Source: Bacteroides sp. (GTDB lineage Bacteria; Bacteroidota; Bacteroidia; Bacteroidales; Muribaculaceae). Taken from it: a stretch of DNA of 64,000 bases. This document shows, piece by piece, positions 49,124 to 57,254 of this stretch. The translations under genes were made by a program, and so were the position numbers. How positions within the stretch are numbered: the stretch's first letter is position 1; each line of letters begins with the position of its first letter. The notes under the pieces are model-generated. The model saw only the letters and a program-made list of their open reading frames with translations, did no database searches and was not told the origin of the DNA. The stretch covers positions 1-64,000 of the forward strand of contig JAAVCX010000028.1 in the NCBI GenBank assembly GCA_014802105.1, written 5' to 3'.

Positions 49124-50011
49124 TCAGCGTCGCGAGATGCCCCAGAGAAGCTTGGAGGAGAGGGTGTCGACAAAGGTGTGGGTGTCGCGGTGGATCACCT
49201 TGACCACAAAGGGAGCGCGCCTGATGCTCAGCTCCACGTCGATAGGGAGGATGAGCTGGCGCCCGTCGAGAGTCACCCGATAGGTGTCGGAGCGGGCCTC
49301 GACACGGGTGATGATCTGATGGCTGTCGCTCACCACCAGGGGGCGCATGGTCAGCGCGTGGGGGGCGATGGGCGAGAGGGCCCAGCAGGGGGCCGTGGGC
49401 TGGATGATGGGGCCTCCGACCGAGAGATTGTAGGCTGTGGAGCCCGTGGGGGTCGAGATGATCAGTCCGTCACCCTGATAGGAGGCTATCTCGATGTCGT
49501 CGAGATAGGTGTGGACGGTGATCATCGAGGCCGAGTCGTGGCGCAGGATAGCCACCTCGTTGAGGGCGCAGGCCCACCCCGAGAGCTGGGAGCGCAGATG
49601 GTCGCCCGAGGCGCTGACCTCGAGCAGCGAACGCTCCTCGATGAAGAAGCGTCCCTCGAGCAGATTGTCGACTATGGCTCCCCCGTCGGCCAGATTTTCC
49701 TCGGCCAGAAAACCGAGATGGCCGGTGTTGAAGCCTATGATCGGGGTCTCCTTGTCGCCGATCCAGCGGGCGGTGCGCAGGAAAGTGCCGTCGCCGCCTA
49801 TCGAGATAGCCACGTCGGCTCCCGGGTAGGTGTCGGCGTCAAAGACGTCGTCGGCCTCGAGCGGACATCCTCTGTCGCGAGTCATGGCTTCAAAGAAGTG
49901 TCGCTCGACGGCTACCATGAAGCCGCGCGCCGAGAGCGTGGAGATCAGCTCCGAGATGAGCGGAAGATCGGCCGAAGCCTGGCGTCGCTTGCCGAAGACT
50001 GCTGCTTTCAT
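49124..50011 (-). CDS. nadK: NAD kinase
   Basis: AISIGGDGTFLRTARWIG; GFNTGHLGFLAE; GDGLIISTPTGSTAYNLSVGGPII. Confidence 0.96.
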   Translation of the reverse strand: MKAAVFGKRRQASADLPLISELISTLSARGFMVAVERHFFEAMTRDRGCPLEADDVFDADTYPGADVAISIGGDGTFLRTARWIGDKETPIIGFNTGHLGFLAEENLADGGAIVDNLLEGRFFIEERSLLEVSASGDHLRSQLSGWACALNEVAILRHDSASMITVHTYLDDIEIASYQGDGLIISTPTGSTAYNLSVGGPIIQPTAPCWALSPIAPHALTMRPLVVSDSHQIITRVEARSDTYRVTLDGRQLILPIDVELSIRRAPFVVKVIHRDTHTFVDTLSSKLLWGISRR

Positions 50012-50046
50012 AGGCGTTGGGAATTAATACGTATGTGTGTAGTGGA

Positions 50047-50433
50047 TCACAGGTCAAGATAGTACAACAGCTCGCTCAGCCTGTCGTCGGCCAGAGGGTC
50101 GGAGGCCAGCGCCGAGTGATCGATGTCGACAACCTCAAAGCCATAGCGCTCGAGCGAGCGGGCCACGGCCAGGGGGCTGCGGTGGCTCACCCTGAGCTCG
50201 GCCACCATGCGGTTGTCGAGACGCTCGCCGTCGGTAGTGACATTGAGGTTGAGCAGATGGGCGTCGGCATCCTCGACAGCGCGGGCTATGCGCGAGGCGC
50301 TGTAATCAGAGGGCAGGCAACTCACCAGCAGGCGGCTCGACTCCTCCAGACGCGGAAAGAGCCGCTCCAGAGAGGGCTCTGAGGGGAGTGCGGGGAGAAA
50401 TTCGTTGGGAGATATGATGTCTTTTGGGCTCAA
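50047..50433 (-). CDS. Short protein resembling the ends of Bacteroidales CBS-domain proteins without the CBS pair
   Basis: 128 aa; N-term SPKDIIS and C-term [21 protein letters not shown]...[12 protein letters not shown]...[13 protein letters not shown]; between nadK and pdxJ. Confidence 0.6.
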   Translation of the reverse strand: MSPKDIISPNEFLPALPSEPSLERLFPRLEESSRLLVSCLPSDYSASRIARAVEDADAHLLNLNVTTDGERLDNRMVAELRVSHRSPLAVARSLERYGFEVVDIDHSALASDPLADDRLSELLYYLDL

Positions 50434-50534
50434 TTCTTTCTTATTTCAGTTTTTTCTGCCTAAATTTGCATTCACAAAGTGTCGGCCTGCTCACGCCCTT
50501 GAAGCATGAGCAGGTACAAAGTTACAATAAAAAC

Positions 50535-51251
50535 ATGACAAATCTAAGCGTCAACATTAATAAAATAGCTACTCTGCGCAATGCCCGCGGCGAGAATGTG
50601 CCCGACCTGCTCAAAGTGGCTGCCGATTGTGAGGCTTTCGGTGCCCAGGGCATCACGGTGCATCCGCGTCCCGACGAGCGTCATGTGCGCCGCGACGATG
50701 TGCTCAGACTGCGTCCGCTGGTGACTACCGAGTTCAATATCGAGGGAAACCCCACCGAGCAGTTCATGGAGCTCGTGCTGATGGTCAAGCCGGCCCAGGT
50801 CACCCTGGTGCCCGATGCCGAGGACGCGCTGACCTCGTCGGCCGGATGGGATGTCAAGGCCCACTTTGATTTCCTCACCTCGATAGTCGACCGCCTCAGG
50901 GCCGGCGGTATACGCTCGTCGATCTTCGTGGGCACCGACCCCGACAATATACGTCTCGCCGCCAAGACCGGCACCGACCGCGTGGAGCTCTACACCAAGC
51001 CCTACGCCGATCTCTATCCTCTTGATCCGGCCCGCGCCGTGGCCCCCTTTGTCGAGGCGGCGGAAGTGGCCCATAAGTGTGGCCTCGGAGTCAATGCCGG
51101 CCATGATCTCAGTCTGGTCAACCTCAGATATTTTCATGAACACCTGCCTCGTCTGAGCGAGGTCTCCATAGGTCATGCCCTGATCTGTGACGCCCTCTAT
51201 CTCGGCCTCGAGGAGACCATTCACCGCTACCTCGCCTGTCTGCGCGGCTGA
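50535..51251 (+). CDS. pdxJ: pyridoxine 5'-phosphate synthase
   Basis: [60 protein letters not shown] at 50535 (track start over-extended). Confidence 0.96.
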   Translation: MTNLSVNINKIATLRNARGENVPDLLKVAADCEAFGAQGITVHPRPDERHVRRDDVLRLRPLVTTEFNIEGNPTEQFMELVLMVKPAQVTLVPDAEDALTSSAGWDVKAHFDFLTSIVDRLRAGGIRSSIFVGTDPDNIRLAAKTGTDRVELYTKPYADLYPLDPARAVAPFVEAAEVAHKCGLGVNAGHDLSLVNLRYFHEHLPRLSEVSIGHALICDALYLGLEETIHRYLACLRG

Positions 51252-51301
51252 GGTCTCGGTCTTTATTATCACGCTTTAACTCATTACCCCTCTCTTACAC
51301 C

Positions 51302-52009
51302 ATGTTACAGGAGCAATTTGTCGATACTCTCACCTCAGTCACTTCCTCAGTCACCCCCGCAATGGAGGCTCAGGCCGCCGATCTCGTCAAGGAGCTTTCG
51401 ATCTGGGAGCTCACTATGCGCGGCGGTTTCATCATGATCCCCCTGGCTCTGCTCTCGATCGTCAGCATCTATATATTTGTGGAGCGTTGCATCGCCATCC
51501 ACCGTGCGGCCGCCGACGACGCCTCGTTCATGCAACGCATACGCGACTACATCCATGAGGGGGAGATCGAGAGCGCTCGCAATCTGTGCAACCGTGTCGA
51601 CACCCCCTATTCACGCCTCATTCTCAAAGGTATCTCGCGCATAGGCCGACCGATGAACGATGTACTCGTGGCTATCGAAAACACCGGAAATATCGAGATA
51701 GCCAATCTTGAGAAAGGGCTCCCCTGGCTCGCCACTACTGCCGCCGGTGGCCCGATGATAGGCTTCCTCGGCACTGTGGTCGGCATGGTCAACGCCTTCT
51801 TCAACCTGGCCTCGGCCGGCACCAGCGCCAATATCGCAGTGCTTGCCGACGGCATCTATGCGGCCCTGGTCACCACTGTGGCCGGTCTTATCGTCGGCAT
51901 CATCGCTCTCTTTGCCTACAATTATCTCGTGGCCCGCATCAACAAGGTCATGAACTCGCTCGAGGCCAAGACCATGGAGTTTATGGATCTGCTCAACGAG
52001 CCTGCTTAA
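51302..52009 (+). CDS. exbB: MotA/TolQ/ExbB proton channel family protein
   Basis: GLPWLATTAAGGPMIGFLGTVVGMVNAFFNLASAG; ADGIYAALVTTVAGLIVGI. Confidence 0.93.
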   Translation: MLQEQFVDTLTSVTSSVTPAMEAQAADLVKELSIWELTMRGGFIMIPLALLSIVSIYIFVERCIAIHRAAADDASFMQRIRDYIHEGEIESARNLCNRVDTPYSRLILKGISRIGRPMNDVLVAIENTGNIEIANLEKGLPWLATTAAGGPMIGFLGTVVGMVNAFFNLASAGTSANIAVLADGIYAALVTTVAGLIVGIIALFAYNYLVARINKVMNSLEAKTMEFMDLLNEPA

Positions 52010-52020
52010 ATTCCTGAGAT

Positions 52021-52458
52021 ATGGCACTCAAGCGTCAACACCGCATGATGGAAGTCTTCTCGATGGCGTCGATGACCGATGTTATCTTCCTGCTTCTCAT
52101 CTTCTTTATGGTCACTTCGACCTTTGTTTTCCCTACGGCTCTGGAGGTCAATCTCCCCGAGAGCTCCCATCAGACCGCCCTCAAGCCGTCGACACGCGTG
52201 TTTATAGACCGCGACTCGCGTCTCTATGTGTCGGTCTCGGGCGAGGAGCCCTCTGAGATCGATGCCGAGATGCTGGTAGGAGCCATTCAGGAGGCCCAGG
52301 CTCTTGCTCCCCTCGACAGTGACCCGTTCATAGCCGTCTATGCCGACGAGGAGGTCACCTACGGCACACTCGTCAAGGTGCTCGACATCGGCGCGAGCAA
52401 CAACATGAAGATGGTGCTCGCCACCAAGCCTGCGCCGGCCTCGGCACGTCCCGAATAA
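52021..52458 (+). CDS. exbD: ExbD/TolR family biopolymer transporter
   Basis: FSMASMTDVIFLLLIFFMVTSTFVFPTALEVNLPES. Confidence 0.93.
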   Translation: MALKRQHRMMEVFSMASMTDVIFLLLIFFMVTSTFVFPTALEVNLPESSHQTALKPSTRVFIDRDSRLYVSVSGEEPSEIDAEMLVGAIQEAQALAPLDSDPFIAVYADEEVTYGTLVKVLDIGASNNMKMVLATKPAPASARPE

Positions 52459-52506
52459 TCTCAGAGCTTTCAGACTCATCTTTATTACTTCCCCCTGTTC
52501 CCATCA

Positions 52507-53319
52507 ATGAGCCAGTCATCCTCATCACGCCGCAACCATCTTGTAGCCATGCTGATCACGGTGTTTTTTCATGCCGCGATAGTAGTGGTGCTCATGACTC
52601 TCGCCATGCGTTACACCCCCGACGACCGTGCCGACCGCACCTGGCCTCCGGTCGACTCCTCGGAGGTGCTCTTCGGCGGCGAGTTTGTGATGACCGGCGA
52701 CTCGCCCGAGCAGGCCGAGAACAATATGGAGTCGGCTCCTGCTGAGCAGGTGGAGCCTACACCTCCGGCACCATTGGCCGAGTCGCGCGAAAACACCGGC
52801 ACTCCCTCGCCTCAGCCGGCCCCGGTGATCACTTCCAACCGTCCTTCGCCTGCCAAGGTGATTGCCGAAAAGCCCGCCGAGCCTACCGGCCCCACCAAAG
52901 CCGAGATAGAGGCTGCCGAGCGGGCCAAGCGTGAGGCTGAGACCCGCCAGAAGATTGCCGACAGAGTGAAATTCGGGTCGGCGGGAGCCGGCGCCTCAGG
53001 TAGCGGAAAGGCCGGAAGCACTAACGGTAATTCCAACTCGGGAGTCCTCAGCGGCACTCCGGGATTTAATCTCAAGGGTCGGTCATTGGCTTCGTGGCAG
53101 ACTCCCCCCTCGGCACCCCTGGGCACTATCACTGTGAGAGTGAGTGTCAACCGTCAGGGTCAGGTCACCGAGGCTTCCTATCAGAGCGGCACGGGAGCCG
53201 CCGCCGCCAATGTCGAGGCTCGTTCAAATTGCGTGAAAGCCGCCAGAGCTTCGCGCTTCTCGGTCGACTCAGACGCCCCGGCCATCCAGACCGGCACCAT
53301 CACTTATCGGTTTAATTAA
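52507..53319 (+). CDS. TonB-like energy transducer
   Basis: N-terminal TM, Pro-rich linker, C-terminal GTITVRVSVNRQGQVTEASYQSGTGAAAANVEARSNCVKAARASRFS; follows exbB-exbD. Confidence 0.85.
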   Translation: MSQSSSSRRNHLVAMLITVFFHAAIVVVLMTLAMRYTPDDRADRTWPPVDSSEVLFGGEFVMTGDSPEQAENNMESAPAEQVEPTPPAPLAESRENTGTPSPQPAPVITSNRPSPAKVIAEKPAEPTGPTKAEIEAAERAKREAETRQKIADRVKFGSAGAGASGSGKAGSTNGNSNSGVLSGTPGFNLKGRSLASWQTPPSAPLGTITVRVSVNRQGQVTEASYQSGTGAAAANVEARSNCVKAARASRFSVDSDAPAIQTGTITYRFN

Positions 53320-53405
53320 AGGAGTTTTTTTGATGGCCCGGTAGGGCCTGCCGATTGACAACTTGTCAAATTGACAGATTGACAAGATGTCAAATTGACA
53401 TCATG

Positions 53406-54092
53406 TCACTCCTCGTCGTCGCCGGGTTGCTCGGGGTCGGGGAGCACTATGATGTGGGAGTCCTTGTGTACCAGGGTGCGCAGGGCTGTGACTTTGTCGT
53501 TGTGCATGCGCATGCAGCCGTGGCTCCGGCGCCCGGGCACCGAGTAGGGGGCATTGGTGCCGTGGATACCGATGTCGGTAAATCCCGGGGTGATGAGCGA
53601 AATGAAATAGGGCCCGTAACATTTGTCGCCGGTGTCCTGGTAGGTCCAGTCGGTCGAATTGTATATACCCATGATGCGGAAATCACCCTCGGGGGTGCGC
53701 CAGTCGTCGCGCTTTTTCTTCTGTCCGCGTTTGAGCGAGGCACACACCCGGCCGTCAAACAGTGTGTCGCCAAAGGCTGTGATCACATACAGAGTGGTGT
53801 GGGGTTTGTCAACCACTATATTGCGCGGCACTCTCTGACGTCCCGGAGCGGCCGAACTGGGCGACTCCAGCAGTGCCCAAGCCTCGGTGTCGGGCTCGGG
53901 TAGCGACGGTTCGGCAGTCTTTCCGTAGCTTTTGACCAGCGACTCGGTGGCCGTGGTAAATACATAGCCCCCGTCATCGGCATCCTCAATGTCGGGAGCC
54001 GATGCCGACCCCCGGCCTACACCTGTGGCAGTAATCCCGACAGGCGCCAGGGCGGCATATATCATGACCAGCGTTACCCAAAGTTTTTTCAT
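53406..54092 (-). CDS. L,D-transpeptidase family protein
   Basis: DDWRTPEGDFRIMGIYNS...DIGIHGTNAPYSVPGRRSHGCMRMHNDKV; signal peptide. Confidence 0.92.
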   Translation of the reverse strand: MKKLWVTLVMIYAALAPVGITATGVGRGSASAPDIEDADDGGYVFTTATESLVKSYGKTAEPSLPEPDTEAWALLESPSSAAPGRQRVPRNIVVDKPHTTLYVITAFGDTLFDGRVCASLKRGQKKKRDDWRTPEGDFRIMGIYNSTDWTYQDTGDKCYGPYFISLITPGFTDIGIHGTNAPYSVPGRRSHGCMRMHNDKVTALRTLVHKDSHIIVLPDPEQPGDDEE

Positions 54093-54235
54093 ATCGCAAA
54101 GCTACTAAAAAACTTTCTGATAAGTAACTCCTGAATTGAATTTATACTTTATTATCGCAATTATCGCACCTTTTTGTCATCTCGGCGTGATTAACTTTGC
54201 AGCATAATGACTGATCAAACCATATCACTGCTATT

Positions 54236-54715
54236 ATGAAAACTGCAAAGCTCCACGTCAGAAAGAAGGTCTACACGCTCCCCGTCTCGCGCAAGTTCTA
54301 TCAGGATCTGATGGCCAGACTTGAAGATATTATCCGGGCGGTCTGTCCGGTTACTTACGATGAATGTCTGCGGGCGGCCCGACGCATGGTCGATTATTAT
54401 CTCAACGACAACCTCGACGCGTTGCCTAAGAGCGCGATCATCCCCGAGGTCAATATCATTTTCCTCACCCTCAAAGCCGAGATCGACAGTGCTCGCCTCC
54501 GTTCAGAGCGCGCTCGCCAGGCCGCGCTCTCACGCCGTGGTGTCCGCGCCGCCGTTCCTGCTCCCGGTCTTGAAGACGCTGTTGTGCCGGCAGGTGAGTG
54601 CAGCAGGGGATCAGCGGGCGAGGGAGAGGTTGAAGTTGAAGCCGAAGGAGGTGTTGGTGGTGGGGTAGGAGCTGGAGGAGACTATGGGGGTGTTGACGGG
54701 TGGAGTTGTCGGTAG
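54236..54715 (+). CDS. Hypothetical protein; last ~37 residues read through the 92-bp sprA-derived repeat
   Basis: MKTAKLHVRKKVYTLPVSRKFYQDLMARLEDIIRAV...; TAACTTTGC promoter upstream; C-terminal GEGEVEVEAEGGVGGG is antisense sprA tail. Confidence 0.6.
   Translation: MKTAKLHVRKKVYTLPVSRKFYQDLMARLEDIIRAVCPVTYDECLRAARRMVDYYLNDNLDALPKSAIIPEVNIIFLTLKAEIDSARLRSERARQAALSRRGVRAAVPAPGLEDAVVPAGECSRGSAGEGEVEVEAEGGVGGGVGAGGDYGGVDGWSCR
54606..54697. repeat. 92-bp perfect direct repeat, left copy (sprA 3' end)
   Basis: GGGGATCAGCGGGCGAGGGAGAGG...ACTATGGGGGTGTTGAC, identical to 57163-57254. Confidence 0.97.
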
Positions 54716-54787
54716 GTGAGATGGTAATGATTTTGAAAATGGTTTGATCCTCCAGGCGCAAAACATTGTCCCTATATGTTTGCGGTT

Positions 54788-54833
54788 ACAAAAAATCCAC
54801 CACTATCGCGTAGGGAGGACGATAAAGGTGGAT
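54788..54833 (-). terminator. Rho-independent terminator of the minus-strand cassette operon
   Basis: AATCCACC...GGTGGATT stem followed on the minus strand by T-run. Confidence 0.8.
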
Positions 54834-54862
54834 TGACAATCGGGTGAGATGGTTAAGATAAG

Positions 54863-55906
54863 TTATTGGTTGATCATTTTGGCGGTCGATCCGTCGGAAT
54901 ATTTGACTATGACCAAGCCACGGTAGTCGTCACCGACTTTATGTCCCTGCAGATTGTATCGTGCGATCTCGGTCTTGGGAGTATCGGCAATAACTGTCTC
55001 TACACTCGACTCATCTTCATCCATCTCACTCATATTCCAGAAATTCTTCCAACCCTCAGCACTCTGATAAGCCTCAAGACACCCCATCGGCACCTTTACC
55101 TCTAATTCCATATACTGTTTATTAGACGCAGTAAGCCCTGTCGGAGGAGTAGTGGCATGACAAACTAACTTAGTCAGATCATAATAGCGGGCAATATTTA
55201 ACTCAACACTCTTAGTATTTTTCCCAAAAGTGAGATCTATTATAGGTAAATATAAATAAATATGAGATAAACTACTCCAACTACTTGAAGATAAATTACA
55301 ATCAGTAATAAGGGATTTTATCCCACAGTCATCAAAAGCTTCAGCGCCTATATATGAAACAGAATTAGGTATGTTTAGTGATGATAGGGATTTACACGAA
55401 TTAAAAGCGCGGTATCTTATACTTGTAACAGAATTAGGTATTACGATTGATGATAGGGAATAACATTCAGAAAAAGTGCCGTCTTCTATCCTTGTTATAG
55501 AATTAGGTATGACAATTGATGTGAGGGATATACAATGTCCAAAAGCATACATTCCTATACTTGTAACAGAATTTGGTATTTCGACTGATTTTAAATCAGA
55601 ACAATTGTCAAAAGCCTCATGTCCTATACTTGTAACAGAATTTGGAATTACAATTGAAGTAAGCTTATCGCAATGCTCGAAAGCAGATACGCCTATACTT
55701 GTTACGCTCAACTCTCTATTGTTATATTTTACTTTTGATGGAATGATCACATCCCCCGCATACTTCGTCGTTCCTGAAGTAACCTCGCAAGTGAAGTCAG
55801 TAAACGAAACAACATTATAGTAGATGCCATCGACCTCGAAGTCGTAGGCGTGAGTTGAACGGACTCCTATTATTACAAGTAAAACTGCTAATACAAAATG
55901 TTTCAT
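54863..55906 (-). CDS. BspA-like leucine-rich-repeat protein
   Basis: MKHFVLAVLLVIIGVRSTHA signal; VTSIGVSAFEHCDKLTSIVIPNSVTSIGHEAFDNC repeats; C-term YNLQGHKVGDDYRGLVIVKYSDGSTAKMI. Confidence 0.85.
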   Translation of the reverse strand: MKHFVLAVLLVIIGVRSTHAYDFEVDGIYYNVVSFTDFTCEVTSGTTKYAGDVIIPSKVKYNNRELSVTSIGVSAFEHCDKLTSIVIPNSVTSIGHEAFDNCSDLKSVEIPNSVTSIGMYAFGHCISLTSIVIPNSITRIEDGTFSECYSLSSIVIPNSVTSIRYRAFNSCKSLSSLNIPNSVSYIGAEAFDDCGIKSLITDCNLSSSSWSSLSHIYLYLPIIDLTFGKNTKSVELNIARYYDLTKLVCHATTPPTGLTASNKQYMELEVKVPMGCLEAYQSAEGWKNFWNMSEMDEDESSVETVIADTPKTEIARYNLQGHKVGDDYRGLVIVKYSDGSTAKMINQ

Positions 55907-55919
55907 GTTCTTTATATAA

Positions 55920-56717
55920 TTATGGAATGATTTTAGATTGGAGAAGTTCGACATTTGTGTAACCTCGAGATTGTAGCATGAGGTTAATGGCATCTCTTTG
56001 AGATTGGAAATTATATCCGTAACCTATGGTTATACTTTTTAAAATGTCTTTGGGCAGATTTATGTCAATATATGGTATGATACCATAGTCGCTAACTCTA
56101 AATTCGAATTTTTCGTAATTCTCACCATCATAAACCTCTTTATGATTTCCCCCGTTATAACTAAAAGCCATAGCATCGTGAACACAGCGGAGATAGCGAG
56201 TTTCGTTTTCATGTGCGTAAATACGGCGTTTTATGAAAGCGCAAACTTTGTCGATGTCAGTGGAATGGCATATTGTTTCAATTTGATTAAACACATTAAG
56301 TGTTTGGAAGAACTTTAGCTCCCAATCTGTCTCATCCGTGTACGTAATAGATTGAAGATGATCCCCGTCTTTATAGTGTTCTATTACAAATTCTTCTAAT
56401 TTGGAATAATCAAAGGTCAGCATATAGCCTTTCCCGTCTGTTCCATAGAGTTTCCACATCAGGTGGTTATCAGCAAGTTCGGCAAAACAGATTACATACG
56501 GGTAAGTGTGTTGATCGGGATCGAAAGGGATTTCAAGACTTTTGCAAATGTCCTTTTTCTTATCTTTAATCTTCTCGCTAATCCAGTTGTATTCCTTGCT
56601 GTCATTGAGATGTGAAAAACGTGTTGCTCGAAGGTTGATATGGTCTTTTTTCAGGATTCCTTCTAAACCATAAGCACTTGTATAGTGATGTAGCATAAAA
56701 TTTTGTTGTCCTCTCAT
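55920..56717 (-). CDS. DUF2971 family protein (start may be 56696)
   Basis: LHHYTSAYGLEGILKKDHINLRATRFSHLNDSKEYNWI; CFAELADNHLMWKLYGTDGKGYMLTFD. Confidence 0.8.
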   Translation of the reverse strand: MRGQQNFMLHHYTSAYGLEGILKKDHINLRATRFSHLNDSKEYNWISEKIKDKKKDICKSLEIPFDPDQHTYPYVICFAELADNHLMWKLYGTDGKGYMLTFDYSKLEEFVIEHYKDGDHLQSITYTDETDWELKFFQTLNVFNQIETICHSTDIDKVCAFIKRRIYAHENETRYLRCVHDAMAFSYNGGNHKEVYDGENYEKFEFRVSDYGIIPYIDINLPKDILKSITIGYGYNFQSQRDAINLMLQSRGYTNVELLQSKIIP

Positions 56718-56745
56718 TCCCCGCAGGACAGGTTAGGTATGGATA

Positions 56746-57016
56746 CAAAAAAGGTGTGAGGAATGTATCTTGTTTTATCCTAAAGTCAGGTCTTCGCATT
56801 ACCTATTCCACGGATAAAACAATAGCCCCACACCGATAAAGCTATATAAGCTGTCGGTCACGACAGGGTACAAGCTACCGATGCAGGTGCTATTGCCAAC
56901 CTTATCTTCGTGGAATTTCAAAGTTGCGAAGTTTGACTTTAGAAGATAAAATTTCAATAACACCTTAACTATATATGGATTAACTCACTGCGACGCTTCG
57001 CCTGTGATTTTGCTAA
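56746..57016 (-). ncRNA. Putative structured RNA, copy B, ending in an intrinsic-terminator-like hairpin + T7
   Basis: Minus-strand TATCTTTGC at 57024-57032. Hairpin 1 56902-56909/56942-56949. Hairpin 2 56770-56780/56812-56822 and 56753-56758/56829-56834. Loop-loop complementarity 56782-56788/56934-56940, 56792-56798/56925-56931, 56805-56812/56909-56916. T7 after hairpin 2 on the minus strand. Confidence 0.68.
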
Positions 57017-57162
57017 TCCTTTTGCAAAGATAATAAAAAGTGTTGATTATGGGGCTATATAGAAATAAAAAACATAGGGATGCGAAATCACGCCCCGCTG
57101 ATAGCCGTGGTGACGGGAATGGGGTTTGTCGATAGGTGTGGCGGTAGTGGTGGCCGGGGTAG

Positions 57163-57254
57163 GGGGATCAGCGGGCGAGGGAGAGGTTGAAGTTGAAGCC
57201 GAAGGAGGTGTTGGTGGTGGGGTAGGAGCTGGAGGAGACTATGGGGGTGTTGAC
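57163..57254. repeat. 92-bp perfect direct repeat, right copy (native sprA 3' end)
   Basis: Identical to 54606-54697; spans the sprA stop codon at 57168. Confidence 0.97.

Noticed and set aside
53353-53405. TTGACA/TTGTCAA-rich low-complexity stretch
   Set aside because: Short AT-rich repeats (TTGACAACTTGTCAAATTGACAG...) at convergent gene ends; likely simple sequence/terminator, too short to interpret.
54863-57016. Retron or DGR interpretation of RNA copy B
   Set aside because: No reverse transcriptase, msr/msd-like priming guanosine context or template/variable repeat pair was found nearby.
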